Source: Citrobacter portucalensis
GTDB lineage: Bacteria > Pseudomonadota > Gammaproteobacteria > Enterobacterales > Enterobacteriaceae
Length of the DNA: 64,000 nt
Assembly: GCF_002042885.1 (NCBI RefSeq)
Contig: NZ_MVFY01000012.1
Coordinates: 1 to 64,000, forward strand
Reading direction: 5' to 3'
Part shown: positions 28,771-38,262 of the stretch, piece by piece
Numbering within the stretch: position 1 is the first letter of the stretch
Layout of the letters: every line of letters starts with the position of its first letter
Position numbers and translations under genes: made by a program
The notes under the pieces: generated by a model
The model's database searches: none
The model's input: only the letters and a program-made list of their open reading frames with translations
What the model was told of the DNA's origin: nothing

Positions 28771-28982
28771 AGCGGCCTCGAAGATAGGGTAAGGGTTTAT
28801 CTGTGTTGTAGTGAAATCATATTCCCAATTAAAACAAACTAAATCAACATTAGAAAAATGATTAAATTTGAATTAAAAACAGGTTTGTTTGTATATTTTA
28901 TTGAAAAATAACAATTAAATAATTATTTTGTTTTATGTTGATGTTTGTTGTTTTGTGATGGGGTTCAAATGCGGGTAGGGAG
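28771..28982. promoter_or_regulatory. AT-rich promoter region of the EIIC-like operon
   Basis: The stretch 28800-28960 is strikingly AT-rich, with many A/T runs, ahead of the operon on the minus strand. Promoter and DeoR operator should lie here. I could not single out one convincing operator by eye. Confidence 0.45.
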
Positions 28983-29006
28983 AAATGGAGGATGCCTCCT
29001 CCATTT
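28983..29006 (-). terminator. hairpin after panS
   Basis: Perfect 10-bp stem AAATGGAGGA / TCCTCCATTT with a 4-nt loop, 7 nt after the panS stop on the minus strand. The T run is short, so it may be a weak terminator. Confidence 0.65.
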
Positions 29007-29013
29007 ATGAAGA

Positions 29014-29952
29014 TTAGTGTTGTTTTACTGAGTGTGGTTTCTCTTCAATCGACTTACCGGACCAGTAGCCTGCCAACAGCGAACCGGAAAGGTTGTGCCA
29101 GACGGAGAATAACGCGCCAGGCAGGGCGGCAAGCGGGCCAAAGTAGATCTTGCCCAGCGCAGCGGCAAGTCCTGAATTCTGCATGCCCACTTCAATTGCC
29201 AACGTACGGCAGGTTGACTCGTCGAAACCAAACAATTTTCCGCCCCAGTAGCCGCTGAGCAGGCCAATGGTGTTATGTAGGATTACGGCGATAATCACCA
29301 CAAAGCCGACGGATGCAATGTGCGAGGCAGAACCCGCCACGACGGCGCTGATGATTGCCAGAATGCACACCATTGAAAATGCGGGCAGATACGGTTCCAC
29401 GACTTTTACGACGCGTGGGAACAGGTGGTGAATGACCAACCCCAACGCAATTGGAATGACCACGATCTGCAGGATACTCAGCAGCATACCCATCACATCC
29501 ACCTGGATATGCGCGTCGACATACAGCCGTGTCAGCAGCGGTGTGGCGACAACGCCGACCAACGTTGAAACCGATGAAATAGTCACAGAGAGCGCCACAT
29601 CGCCTTTTGCCAGATAGATCATTACGTTTGATGCTGTTCCGCTGGCGACGCTACCGACCAGCACCATCCCTGCGGACAATTCCGGCGGCATATTAAATGC
29701 CAGCGCTAAAATCCATGCGGCGAGCGGCATTACCAGATAGTGCAGGAAAATACCCGCCGCGACTGGTGCAGGACGTGAGAGTACGCGTTTAAAGTCGTCT
29801 ACCTTCAGGTGAACGCCCATACCGAACATGATCAGCATCAGTAACGACGGCACGAATGGCCCGACAGGCGTAAAGGTGGTGGGCGTGTAATACGCAACAA
29901 CAGAGAGCAGCAGTGCCCATAACGGGAACAGCCGCGTGAGAGTAGCGAGCAT
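29014..29952 (-). CDS. panS: BASS-family transporter, probable pantoate/ketopantoate transporter PanS
   Basis: The 312-residue protein has about ten transmembrane segments and bile-acid:sodium-symporter features: [38 protein letters not shown], and [20 protein letters not shown]. In Salmonella the gene at this position next to yjbD/lysC is STM4195 (panS), shown to import coenzyme A precursors. Orthology here rests on position and sequence resemblance. It lies after the lysC terminator and just before the EIIC-like operon, and may have its own promoter. E. coli K-12 has no gene at this site. Confidence 0.82.
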   Translation of the reverse strand: MLATLTRLFPLWALLLSVVAYYTPTTFTPVGPFVPSLLMLIMFGMGVHLKVDDFKRVLSRPAPVAAGIFLHYLVMPLAAWILALAFNMPPELSAGMVLVGSVASGTASNVMIYLAKGDVALSVTISSVSTLVGVVATPLLTRLYVDAHIQVDVMGMLLSILQIVVIPIALGLVIHHLFPRVVKVVEPYLPAFSMVCILAIISAVVAGSASHIASVGFVVIIAVILHNTIGLLSGYWGGKLFGFDESTCRTLAIEVGMQNSGLAAALGKIYFGPLAALPGALFSVWHNLSGSLLAGYWSGKSIEEKPHSVKQH

Positions 29953-29985
29953 GTTATATTCCTTGCGATTGAAATGTGTTGTTAT

Positions 29986-30010
29986 AAAAAAGCCGGGTTC
30001 GAGCCCGGCT
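29986..30010 (-). terminator. lysC terminator
   Basis: On the minus strand, AGCCGGG...CCCGGCT is followed by TTTTTT, 30 nt after the lysC stop codon. Confidence 0.93.
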
Positions 30011-30039
30011 ATCGTTATTGTTTATTGCGTGATGAAATT

Positions 30040-31389
30040 TTATTCAAACAAATTATGGTGCAGCTTCTGTACCACCTCTTCGGCTTCAGTACCGGGCACC
30101 AGGAAGCACAGGTTATGGCTGGACGCGCCGTAGCAAATCATGCGGATGTTGAATGGCTCCAGTACGCCGAACACCTCTTTACCCACTCCACAGGCTTTGG
30201 ACAGGTCGTTGCCAATCAGTGCCACCAGCGCCAGGCCTTCTTCCACTTCAACCCGACACAGGGCAGACAGTTCCATCAGCAGAGACTGTGTTAACAGTGT
30301 ATCGCCGGTGGAGGTCGAACCGGTGGTATCCAGCGTCAGCGCCACGCTGACTTCGGATGTGGTAATTAAATCGACCGAAATGTTATGGCGTGCGAGGATG
30401 CCGAACACTTCCGCCAAAAAGCCGCGAGAGTGCAGCATATTCAGGCTATGCAGCGTCAGCAGCGTTTGCTTACGACGCAGTGCCAGCGCCCGGAACAGTG
30501 GTGGATTCGCGGTTTTATTGCATACCAGCGTACCGCCTGCTTTTGGATCCTTACTGGAGCCAACAAACACCGGGATATCGCTACGTACGGCAGGTAACAA
30601 CGTTGCCGGGTGCAGCACTTTCGCGCCAAAGGTCGCCATTTCTGCTGCCTCTTCAAAGGCGATTTCATCAATACGCTGCGCCGCCGGAACAACGCGGGGA
30701 TCGGTCGTGTAAATGCCAGGAACATCGGTCCAGATATCGACGCGCGTGGCGTGCAGCGCTTCGGCTAGCAGGGCAGCCGTATAATCGCTCCCGCCGCGCC
30801 CCAACGTGGTGGTGCGGCCTTTACCTTCACTGCCGATAAAGCCCTGAGTAATCACCAGACCTTCGCTCAGACGCGGGGCCAACTGGAGCGTTGCCAGTTC
30901 GGCCAGCGCCGCGACGTCAGGTTCTGCGCGGCCAAAACGATCGTTGGTGCGCATCACTTTACGTACGTCAAACCACTGCGCCTGCACGTTGCGTTCACGC
31001 AGGATCTCGACGAACAGCAGGGTAGACATCAGTTCACCGTGGCTGACCAGTTCGTCGGTCAGCGCAGTTGAGGTCGCCAGTGACGCCGCTTCAGCCAGCG
31101 TGGTGATGTTTTCCAGCAGACGGTCGATCTCTTCACGGATCACGTTTGGATAACGCAGGCGTTCCAGAATATTGAACTGAATTTGACGAATGGCATCGAG
31201 TTTTTCGAAGCGCGCGGTTGGCTCCAGCCCTTCAGCCAGTGCGACCAGCAGGTTGGTGATTCCCGCAGAAGCGGAAAGTACCACTACACGGACGTTAGCA
31301 TCAGAAAGTACTACATCAGCGCTGCGATTCATGGCATCAAAATCCGCCACGCTGGTACCGCCAAATTTGGAGACAACTACATCAGTCAT
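30040..31389 (-). CDS. lysC: lysine-sensitive aspartokinase III
   Basis: LysC phosphorylates aspartate, the first step to lysine, threonine and methionine, and is feedback-inhibited by lysine. The 449-residue length equals E. coli LysC. The N-terminal kinase domain starts VVSKFGGTSVADF and has TTTLGRGGSDYTA; C-terminal ACT domains include LLTLHSLNMLHSRGFLAEV and IRMICYGASSHN. ATG 31389 has the conserved GAGGTAGTT leader end before it. The leader is unusually short and appears to lack the lysine riboswitch. Terminated by a strong hairpin. Confidence 0.97.
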   Translation of the reverse strand: MTDVVVSKFGGTSVADFDAMNRSADVVLSDANVRVVVLSASAGITNLLVALAEGLEPTARFEKLDAIRQIQFNILERLRYPNVIREEIDRLLENITTLAEAASLATSTALTDELVSHGELMSTLLFVEILRERNVQAQWFDVRKVMRTNDRFGRAEPDVAALAELATLQLAPRLSEGLVITQGFIGSEGKGRTTTLGRGGSDYTAALLAEALHATRVDIWTDVPGIYTTDPRVVPAAQRIDEIAFEEAAEMATFGAKVLHPATLLPAVRSDIPVFVGSSKDPKAGGTLVCNKTANPPLFRALALRRKQTLLTLHSLNMLHSRGFLAEVFGILARHNISVDLITTSEVSVALTLDTTGSTSTGDTLLTQSLLMELSALCRVEVEEGLALVALIGNDLSKACGVGKEVFGVLEPFNIRMICYGASSHNLCFLVPGTEAEEVVQKLHHNLFE

Positions 31390-31522
31390 AACTACCTCGT
31401 GTCAGGGAATGAATAGAGCGACCATGGCACATAAGGCAGAACAGAAACCGGTGCAGGCGCAAATGCAAATACCGTATTTATAAATAAAATGTGTAGCTTG
31501 CACTGTCAACGCTGGGATTATG
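31390..31522 (-). promoter_or_regulatory. lysC promoter and short leader (no lysine riboswitch)
   Basis: On the minus strand a TTGACA (near 31502-31507) with TATTTA/TATAAA about 17-21 nt downstream makes a likely promoter, leaving a leader of roughly 80-90 nt. Its last part (TGCGCC..., then CCCTGACACGAGGTAGTT) resembles the end of the E. coli lysC leader, but the aptamer blocks AGAGG, CGAGGTG, GAACGGC and CACTTCTGG are not found between lysC and pgi. Confidence 0.65.
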
Positions 31523-31703
31523 CGGATTTTTCATGCTGCAACTGCGTTGAGTAACGGTACTAATAACAACGCTGATAACCGCTATACTTTTTAGCCACGT
31601 TTGGCGGATGCCCTGGCAATGGCATTAAAACAATCACACTTTTCTGTGACTGGCGTTACAATCGATCTCAGTCACAATTCTCAAAATCAGAAGAGTATTG
31701 CTA

Positions 31704-33353
31704 ATGAAAAACATCAATCCAACGCAGACCTCAGCCTGGCAGGCACTACAAAAACACTTTGAAGAAATGAAAGACGTTACTATCGCGGATCTTTTCGCGA
31801 AAGATAGCGATCGTTTCACTAAGTTTTCCGCGACGTTTGACGATTTGATGCTGGTGGATTTCTCCAAAAACCGCATCACTGAAGAGACGCTGGCTAAACT
31901 GCAGGATCTGGCGAAAGAAACCGATTTGGCGGGTGCCATCAAGTCCATGTTCTCCGGTGAGAAAATCAACCGCACTGAAGACCGTGCCGTGCTGCACGTG
32001 GCGCTACGCAACCGTAGCAATACGCCTATCATCGTTGACGGCAAAGATGTCATGCCGGAAGTGAATGCTGTGCTGGAGAAGATGAAATCCTTCTCTGAAG
32101 CGATCATCTCCGGAAGCTGGAAAGGCTATACCGGTAAAGCCATCACTGATGTAGTAAACATCGGTATCGGCGGTTCTGATCTCGGCCCGTTCATGGTGAC
32201 CGAAGCGCTGCGTCCGTACAAAAATCACCTGAACATGCACTTTGTGTCTAACGTCGATGGTACGCACATTGCCGAAGTGCTGAAGAAAGTGAACCCGGAA
32301 ACCACGCTGTTCCTGGTCGCTTCCAAAACCTTCACCACCCAGGAAACCATGACCAACGCCCACAGCGCGCGTGATTGGTTCCTGGCGACTGCAGGCGACA
32401 ACAAGCACGTTGCCAAACACTTCGCTGCGCTCTCCACTAACGGTAAAGCGGTTGGCGAGTTCGGTATTGATACTGCCAATATGTTCGAGTTCTGGGACTG
32501 GGTTGGCGGTCGTTACTCCCTGTGGTCTGCAATCGGTCTGTCCATCATCCTGTCCGTAGGCTTCGACAACTTTGTTGAGCTGCTCTCCGGCGCGCATGCG
32601 ATGGACAAACACTTCTCCACCACTCCGGCTGAGAAAAACCTGCCGGTGCTGCTGGCGCTGATCGGTATCTGGTACAACAACTTCTTCGGTGCCGAAACCG
32701 AAGCGATTCTGCCGTATGACCAGTATATGCACCGTTTCGCGGCTTACTTCCAGCAGGGCAACATGGAATCCAACGGTAAATACGTTGACCGTAACGGCAA
32801 TGCGGTGGATTACCAGACTGGCCCAATCATCTGGGGTGAGCCGGGTACTAACGGCCAGCATGCGTTCTACCAGCTGATCCACCAGGGCACCAAAATGGTT
32901 CCATGCGATTTCATCGCGCCGGCCATCACCCACAACCCGCTGTCGGATCACCATCCGAAACTGCTGTCTAACTTCTTCGCGCAAACCGAAGCGCTGGCAT
33001 TCGGTAAATCTCGTGAAGTGGTTGAGCAGGAATACCGCGACCAGGGTAAAGATCCGGCAACGCTAGACCACGTTGTGCCGTTCAAAGTGTTCGAAGGTAA
33101 CCGCCCAACGAACTCTATCCTGCTGCGCGAAATCACGCCGTTCAGCCTGGGTGCGCTGATTGCACTGTACGAACACAAAATCTTCACTCAGGGCGCTATC
33201 CTGAACATCTTCACCTTTGACCAGTGGGGCGTTGAGCTGGGCAAACAGCTGGCGAACCGCATTCTGCCAGAGCTGAAAGATGGTTCCGAAGTGAGCAGCC
33301 ACGACAGTTCTACCAACGGTTTGATTAACCGTTATAAGTCCTGGCGTGCCTGA
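31704..33353 (+). CDS. pgi: glucose-6-phosphate isomerase
   Basis: Pgi interconverts glucose 6-phosphate and fructose 6-phosphate in glycolysis. ATG 31704 gives 549 residues, as in E. coli (start [19 protein letters not shown]). Conserved blocks include [13 protein letters not shown] (substrate phosphate loop), [15 protein letters not shown] (catalytic His about 386) and [13 protein letters not shown] (catalytic Lys about 514). It is divergent from lysC. A REP unit and a strong terminator follow. Confidence 0.98.
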   Translation: MKNINPTQTSAWQALQKHFEEMKDVTIADLFAKDSDRFTKFSATFDDLMLVDFSKNRITEETLAKLQDLAKETDLAGAIKSMFSGEKINRTEDRAVLHVALRNRSNTPIIVDGKDVMPEVNAVLEKMKSFSEAIISGSWKGYTGKAITDVVNIGIGGSDLGPFMVTEALRPYKNHLNMHFVSNVDGTHIAEVLKKVNPETTLFLVASKTFTTQETMTNAHSARDWFLATAGDNKHVAKHFAALSTNGKAVGEFGIDTANMFEFWDWVGGRYSLWSAIGLSIILSVGFDNFVELLSGAHAMDKHFSTTPAEKNLPVLLALIGIWYNNFFGAETEAILPYDQYMHRFAAYFQQGNMESNGKYVDRNGNAVDYQTGPIIWGEPGTNGQHAFYQLIHQGTKMVPCDFIAPAITHNPLSDHHPKLLSNFFAQTEALAFGKSREVVEQEYRDQGKDPATLDHVVPFKVFEGNRPTNSILLREITPFSLGALIALYEHKIFTQGAILNIFTFDQWGVELGKQLANRILPELKDGSEVSSHDSSTNGLINRYKSWRA

Positions 33354-33365
33354 TAGCACACACTT

Positions 33366-33400
33366 GTAGGCCGGATAAGGCGTTTAGCCGCATCCGGCAT
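33366..33400. repeat. REP unit after pgi
   Basis: Single palindromic unit GTAGGCCGGATAAGGCG...CGCATCCGGCAT, 13 nt after the pgi stop. Confidence 0.9.
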
Positions 33401-33411
33401 TAATGAAATAA

Positions 33412-33438
33412 AAAGCCGATATTAATATCGGCTTTTTT
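33412..33438 (+). terminator. pgi terminator
   Basis: Perfect palindrome AAGCCGATATT / AATATCGGCTT followed by TTTT, directly after the REP unit. Confidence 0.92.
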
Positions 33439-33744
33439 ATAAGAATGCTCCAGGATATCTACGTTCTAACTTCATACCTTAATTGAGCTTAATCCTAAAA
33501 TAATTTTATTAATGTTATTCAATTTCTGATGTTTTCGGATTTACCGGATATTGCATTTTAATTTTTATATTTTAATTTATTGATTTATTTGCCTTTGTTA
33601 TATTTTTCAATCATTTTACATTTCGTTATCTAATTATCCTAAATTCCCGCGTGGCGTAATTTGCACACTTTGGCTTGTGTATACTCGATCTCGCCCGAAA
33701 TTCTTTTGGGTAAATCTCCATTCATACAATGAAGGGAATTTGTG
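33439..33744 (+). promoter_or_regulatory. AT-rich control region of yjbEFGH
   Basis: No gene is seen in these 306 bases. TGAGCTTAATCCTA (33484-33497) matches the RcsAB box TAAGAATATTCCTA at 10 of 14 positions; E. coli yjbEFGH is activated by the Rcs phosphorelay. A TATACT element lies near 33680, about 65 nt before yjbE, and could be a -10. GAAGGGA before the ATG is the ribosome-binding site. Confidence 0.45.
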
Positions 33745-33987
33745 ATGAAAAAAGTTCTGTATGGCCTGTGGGCTATATCTGCGCTTGCGGCGACTTCTGT
33801 CTATGCCGCCCCCGTTCAGGTGGGTGAGGCGGCAGGGTCGGCTGCCGCGTCGGTTTCGGCAGGAAGTTCCTCCGCAACCAGCGTGAGCACCGTAAGTTCT
33901 GCAGTGGGGGTCGCCCTGGCGGCGACCGGTGGCGGCGATGGTTCTAATACCGGAACTACAACCACCACAACCACCAGTACCCAGTAA
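33745..33987 (+). CDS. yjbE: small secreted protein YjbE of the exopolysaccharide operon
   Basis: The 80-residue protein begins at ATG 33745 (a GTG directly before is less likely). An N-terminal signal peptide, [21 protein letters not shown], precedes a low-complexity mature part rich in Ser, Ala, Gly, Val, ending in a Thr run ([13 protein letters not shown]). It closely matches E. coli YjbE, part of an operon linked to production of an extracellular polysaccharide. Periplasmic or exported. An attenuator-like hairpin and a REP unit separate it from yjbF. Confidence 0.93.
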   Translation: MKKVLYGLWAISALAATSVYAAPVQVGEAAGSAAASVSAGSSSATSVSTVSSAVGVALAATGGGDGSNTGTTTTTTTSTQ

Positions 33988-34006
33988 CAAAGGTACGTTT
34001 AATTCT

Positions 34007-34026
34007 AACCACACTTCGGTGTGGTT
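34007..34026 (+). terminator. attenuator-like hairpin after yjbE
   Basis: Stem AACCACAC / GTGTGGTT with a TTCG loop, followed by ATTTTG. The weak T run suggests partial termination, which would give more yjbE than yjbFGH mRNA. Confidence 0.7.
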
Positions 34027-34056
34027 ATTTTGAATTGCCAAAAGTATGTGGGATTT

Positions 34057-34088
34057 GTAGGCCGGATAAGCGTCGCGCCACCCGGCAA
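34057..34088. repeat. REP unit between yjbE and yjbF
   Basis: Unit GTAGGCCGGATAAGCG...GCCACCCGGCAATA, ending 18 nt before the yjbF start. Confidence 0.88.
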
Positions 34089-34105
34089 TAATGCGGAGAA
34101 ACGTC

Positions 34106-34744
34106 GTGAAGCGACCAGCGCTCATAATGGTTTGCCTGTTACTGCAGGCGTGCTCAGCCACCACCGAAGGGTTGGGGCATTCGCTGTGGGATAGCGTGTT
34201 TGGTACTCCCGGCGTACAGATGACGGACGATGAAATCCAAAATATGCCCTACGCCAGCCAGTATATGCAGCTAAATGGCGGTCCCCAGTTGTTTGTGGTA
34301 CTCGCGTTTGCGGAAAACGGACAGCAGAAATGGGTGACTCAGGATCGGGCTATTCTCGTCATGCAGCATGGGCGCATTGTGAAAACGCATCTCGGCGGGG
34401 ACAACCTAATTGAGGTGAATAATCTGGCGGCAGACCCACTCATCAAACCCAATCAGATAGTCGATGGCGCAACGTGGACCCGCACAATGGGCTGGACTGA
34501 ACATCAGCAGGTACGCTATGCCACCGCGCGCTCGGTTTTCAAATGGGATGGCACCGACAGCATTAAGGTCGGTAGCGATGAAACGCCGGTACGCATCCTT
34601 GATGAAGAGGTAACGACCGATCAAACGCGCTGGCATAACCGCTACTGGATAGACAGTGAAGGGCAGATTCGCCAGTCGGAACAGTATCTTGGCGCGCATT
34701 ACTTCCCGGTGAAAACCACGCTGATTAAGGCGGCAAAATCATGA
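34106..34744 (+). CDS. yjbF: lipoprotein YjbF
   Basis: The GTG at 34106 with GGAG 8 nt upstream gives 212 residues. The N-terminus KRPALIMVCLLLQACSATT is a lipoprotein signal with the lipobox cysteine at about residue 15. The rest matches E. coli YjbF (GfcB/YmcC-related family), thought to act with YjbG and YjbH in polysaccharide export. A start at ATG 34091 would overlap the ribosome-binding site. Its stop overlaps the yjbG start as ATGA. Confidence 0.93.
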   Translation: MKRPALIMVCLLLQACSATTEGLGHSLWDSVFGTPGVQMTDDEIQNMPYASQYMQLNGGPQLFVVLAFAENGQQKWVTQDRAILVMQHGRIVKTHLGGDNLIEVNNLAADPLIKPNQIVDGATWTRTMGWTEHQQVRYATARSVFKWDGTDSIKVGSDETPVRILDEEVTTDQTRWHNRYWIDSEGQIRQSEQYLGAHYFPVKTTLIKAAKS

Positions 34745-35478
34745 TCAAACGAGCCGTTATGGTGCTGCTGTTGAGCCTGAGCGCAGCGTCTGTTTTTGCT
34801 GCGGGCAGCGTTAAGGTCTTTACCTCCGCCAGCGAAGAGCCAAAAACGCTGACCGGGGCCGAACATCTGCTCGACCTGGTTGGACAGCCGCGGTTGAGCA
34901 ATAGCTGGTGGCCAGGCGCGGTTATCAGCGAAGAGCGGGCAACGATGGAGGCGGGACGTCAGCAGCAGGCATTACTGGCTCGCCTGGCGACACTGGGCGC
35001 TGAAGAAAGCGGTGACGATGCCGAGGCTATCAACACCTTACGCCAGCAAATTCAGGCGCTGAAGGTGACCGGCAGACAGAAAATTAACCTTGACCCGGAT
35101 GTGGTGCGCGTCAGCGAGCGAGGTAACCCGCCGTTGCAGGGCAATTACACGCTGTGGGTCGGAGCGCAGCCAACGCATATCACGCTGTTTGGCCTGCTAA
35201 GCCATCCGGGTAAACAACCGTTTATGCCCGGGCGTGATGTTGCCAGTTATCTCGATGGGCAAAGTCGGCTCAGCGGCGCGGATCGTAGCTTCGCCTGGGT
35301 TATCTATCCTGACGGGCGCACGCAAAAAGTACCGGTCGCTTACTGGAACAAACGTCACGTTGAGCCGATGCCCGGCAGCATCATTTATGTCGGACTCTCT
35401 GATGCTGTCTGGAGCAGCACCCCGGATGAAATTAATGCCGACATTCTTCGCACCCTGACCCAGCGGATACCCGAATAA
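34741..35478 (+). CDS. yjbG: periplasmic protein YjbG
   Basis: The 245-residue protein starts with a signal peptide, [20 protein letters not shown]. The mature part (GfcC-like family) has SLBB-type character in the segment [20 protein letters not shown] and ends with [13 protein letters not shown]. It is coupled to yjbF by a 4-nt overlap and to yjbH by a 1-nt overlap (TAATG). In E. coli it belongs to the Rcs-activated exopolysaccharide operon. Confidence 0.93.
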   Translation: MIKRAVMVLLLSLSAASVFAAGSVKVFTSASEEPKTLTGAEHLLDLVGQPRLSNSWWPGAVISEERATMEAGRQQQALLARLATLGAEESGDDAEAINTLRQQIQALKVTGRQKINLDPDVVRVSERGNPPLQGNYTLWVGAQPTHITLFGLLSHPGKQPFMPGRDVASYLDGQSRLSGADRSFAWVIYPDGRTQKVPVAYWNKRHVEPMPGSIIYVGLSDAVWSSTPDEINADILRTLTQRIPE

Positions 35479-37574
35479 TGAGAAAAACTTACCTGCTCAG
35501 CTTACTGGCGCTGGGCGTAAGCGTTGCCTGCCACGGTGAAACCTGGCCCGCGCCCATTGGACCTTCGCAGTCCGATTTTGGCGGCGTGGGGCTGCTGCAA
35601 ACCCCAACCGCACGCATGGCGCGCGAGGGCGAAATGAGCCTCAATTACCGCGATAACGATCAGTACCGCTACTACTCTGCGTCGGTGCAGCTCTTCCCGT
35701 GGCTGGAAACCACGCTACGTTATACCGATGTGCGTACCAAAAAATACAGTAGCGTGGAGTCGTTTTCTGGCGATCAGACTTACAAGGATAAAGCTTTTGA
35801 TCTCAAACTACGGCTATGGGAAGAGAGCTACTGGATGCCGCAGGTGGCGGTTGGCGCGCGAGATATTGGCGGAACTGGCTTGTTCGATGCGGAGTATATT
35901 GTGGCGAATAAAGCCTGGGGGCCGTTTGATTTCTCGCTTGGCCTGGGCTGGGGATATCTCGGGACCAGCGGTAACGTCAGCAATCCGTTTTGCTCATACA
36001 GCGATAAATTCTGCTATCGCGATAACAGTTACAAGCAGGCCGGTTCTATTGACGGCAGCCAGATGTTCCACGGCCCGGCATCGCTGTTTGGCGGCGTCGA
36101 GTATCAGACGCCCTGGCAGCCGTTGCGTCTGAAACTGGAGTATGAGGGAAACAATTACCAGCAGGATTTTGCGGGCAAGCTGGATCAGAAGAGCAAGTTT
36201 AACGTCGGCGCTATTTATCGCGTCACCGATTGGGCCGACGTTAACCTCAGCTATGAGCGCGGGAACACCTTTATGTTTGGGGTCACGCTGCGGACAAACT
36301 TCAACGATCTGCGGCCAAACTATAACGACAACGCCCGCCCGAAATATCAGCCACAGCCGCAGGATGCCATCCTGCAACACTCGGTGGTGGCGAATCAGCT
36401 AACGCTGCTGAAATATAACGCCGGACTGGCCGATCCTAAAATTCAGGTGCAGGGCGATACGCTGTATGTGACCGGTGAACAGGTGAAATACCGTGATTCG
36501 CGCGAAGGGATCGAACGTGCCAACCGGATCGTGATGAACGATCTTCCCGATGGGATCCGCACGATCCGTATTACGGAAAATCGTCTTAACTTGCCGCAGG
36601 TGACGACCGAAACGGAGGTTTCCAGCCTCAAGCGTCATCTGGAAGGCGAACCGTTGGGCCATGAAACCCAGCTGGCGCAAAAACGCGTTGAGCCCGTGGT
36701 GCCGAAAACGACCGAGCAGGGCTGGTATATCGATAAGTCACGCTTCGATTTCCACATCGATCCGGTGCTTAACCAGTCGGTGGGCGGCCCGGAAAACTTC
36801 TATATGTATCAGTTGGGCGTGATGGGAACGGCGGATTGGTGGGTTACCGATCACCTGCTGACCACCGGGAGTTTGTTCGCCAACCTCGCCAATAACTATG
36901 ACAAATTTAACTACACCAACCCGCCGCAGGATTCGCATTTGCCACGAGTGCGTACCCATGTGCGCGAGTATGTGCAAAACGATGTCTACGTGAATAACCT
37001 ACAGGCCAACTACTTCCAGTCACTCGGAAACGGGTTCTACGGACAGGTTTACGCTGGCTATCTGGAAACCATGTACGGCGGAGCGGGGGCAGAAGTGCTG
37101 TATCGTCCGCTGGACAGCAACTGGGCGTTTGGTGTTGATGCCAACTACGTGAAACAGCGTGACTGGCGTAGCGCGCAGGACATGATGAAATTCACCGACT
37201 ACAGCGTGAAGACCGGGCATTTGACGGCGTACTGGAATCCGTCATTCGCTCAGGATGTACTGGTGAAAGCCAGCGTGGGTCAGTATCTGGCGGGAGATAA
37301 GGGCGGAACGCTGGAAGTGGCGAAGCGCTTTGACAGTGGCGTTGTGGTAGGCGGCTATGCGACCATCACCGACGCCTCGCCGGATGAGTACGGAGAGGGT
37401 GATTTTACCAAAGGGGTGTACGTATCCGTGCCGCTGGATCTGTTCTCGTCAGGCCCGACCCGCAGCCGTGCGGCGATTGGCTGGACGCCGTTAACGCGTG
37501 ATGGCGGCCAGCAGCTTGGACGTAAGTTTGGTCTGTACGACATGACCAGCGACAGAAGTGAGAACTTCCGGTAA
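35478..37574 (+). CDS. yjbH: outer-membrane protein YjbH
   Basis: The 698-residue protein has a signal peptide ([20 protein letters not shown], with a possible lipobox around Cys19) and a large body rich in alternating aromatic/polar strands, consistent with an outer-membrane beta-barrel of the GfcD/YmcA family. The N-terminal third ([23 protein letters not shown]) is the conserved YjbH domain. It is the last and largest gene of yjbEFGH and probably forms the export outlet for the polysaccharide. REP units follow the stop. Confidence 0.93.
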   Translation: MRKTYLLSLLALGVSVACHGETWPAPIGPSQSDFGGVGLLQTPTARMAREGEMSLNYRDNDQYRYYSASVQLFPWLETTLRYTDVRTKKYSSVESFSGDQTYKDKAFDLKLRLWEESYWMPQVAVGARDIGGTGLFDAEYIVANKAWGPFDFSLGLGWGYLGTSGNVSNPFCSYSDKFCYRDNSYKQAGSIDGSQMFHGPASLFGGVEYQTPWQPLRLKLEYEGNNYQQDFAGKLDQKSKFNVGAIYRVTDWADVNLSYERGNTFMFGVTLRTNFNDLRPNYNDNARPKYQPQPQDAILQHSVVANQLTLLKYNAGLADPKIQVQGDTLYVTGEQVKYRDSREGIERANRIVMNDLPDGIRTIRITENRLNLPQVTTETEVSSLKRHLEGEPLGHETQLAQKRVEPVVPKTTEQGWYIDKSRFDFHIDPVLNQSVGGPENFYMYQLGVMGTADWWVTDHLLTTGSLFANLANNYDKFNYTNPPQDSHLPRVRTHVREYVQNDVYVNNLQANYFQSLGNGFYGQVYAGYLETMYGGAGAEVLYRPLDSNWAFGVDANYVKQRDWRSAQDMMKFTDYSVKTGHLTAYWNPSFAQDVLVKASVGQYLAGDKGGTLEVAKRFDSGVVVGGYATITDASPDEYGEGDFTKGVYVSVPLDLFSSGPTRSRAAIGWTPLTRDGGQQLGRKFGLYDMTSDRSENFR

Positions 37575-37590
37575 TCGAGCCGTTTGCCAG

Positions 37591-37662
37591 CCGGATGGCG
37601 CTACGCTTATCCGGCCTACAAACTGCCTGTACTGAAGGCCGGATAAGGCATTTGCGCCGTCA
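37591..37662. repeat. REP units between yjbH and the acetyltransferase gene
   Basis: A full unit 37591-37620 (GCCGGATGGCGCTACGC...CGGCCTAC) and a diverged unit 37636-37662 lie between convergent genes. Confidence 0.85.
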
Positions 37663-37671
37663 GCAGGCAAG

Positions 37672-38124
37672 TTACAGGCGACGCAATAATTTTGCCGGGT
37701 TTCCTGCATACACGCCTTTCTCGGTGATCGATTTGGTCACCACGCTCCCCGCACCGATGACCGCGCCATCGCAGATGGTGACCGCCAGAATGGTCGCTCC
37801 ACTGCCGATTGAGACATCGTTGCCAATCGAAATTCTTCCCCAACTGTTGCGGTCGGCGTTGGGTTTTCCTTCGCGAAACATATCGTTGGCGAACATCACG
37901 CCATGACCGATAAAACAGCGGGCGCCCAGGGTGACATATTCGCAGATGAAAGTGTGCGACTGAATTTTGCTGTCTGCGCCAATTTGCGTATTACCCTGGA
38001 TTTCAACAAATGGCCCGACAAAAACGTTGTCACCCAATGTGCAATTGTAGAGATTTGCGGGTTCATAAATCACCACGTTCTCACCGCAGGTAACGTTGCG
38101 GACAGCGGATTGTCTTAGCTGCAT
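37672..38124 (-). CDS. left-handed beta-helix (hexapeptide) acyltransferase, WlbB/WbpD-like
   Basis: The 150-residue protein consists almost entirely of hexapeptide repeats ([LIV]GxxxX type), e.g. LGDNVFVGPFVEIQGNTQIG and VTICDGAVIGAGSVVTKSI. The segment IQSHTFICEYVTLGARCFIGHG with the active-site His resembles N-acetyltransferases acting on UDP-3-amino-sugars (WlbB/WbpD type). No surface-polysaccharide cluster adjoins apart from yjbEFGH, with which it is convergent. K-12 has no such gene at this site that I recall. Its substrate is inferred. Confidence 0.8.
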   Translation of the reverse strand: MQLRQSAVRNVTCGENVVIYEPANLYNCTLGDNVFVGPFVEIQGNTQIGADSKIQSHTFICEYVTLGARCFIGHGVMFANDMFREGKPNADRNSWGRISIGNDVSIGSGATILAVTICDGAVIGAGSVVTKSITEKGVYAGNPAKLLRRL

Positions 38125-38208
38125 ACTTCATCCTGTGAAATGTGTCGTGACATTCATCATTCCCCGCTGACCTTTCTTGCACAAAACATAAACAAAAAAT
38201 GTAGATCT

Positions 38209-38226
38209 CTGTCACATTTTTGCGTT
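38209..38226 (+). promoter_or_regulatory. possible Pho box upstream of psiE
   Basis: CTGTCAC-ATTT-TTGCGTT resembles the Pho box (CTGTCAT repeats 11 bp apart) in its first half only. psiE is phosphate-starvation inducible in E. coli, which makes the site plausible. Confidence 0.45.
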
Positions 38227-38262
38227 ATACAGGAACCTCGCCACTGAGTAAGAGGTGCTGTT

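Noticed and set aside
31390-31703. Lysine riboswitch before lysC
   Set aside because: Looked for because E. coli has one; no aptamer blocks were found on the minus strand and the leader is too short.
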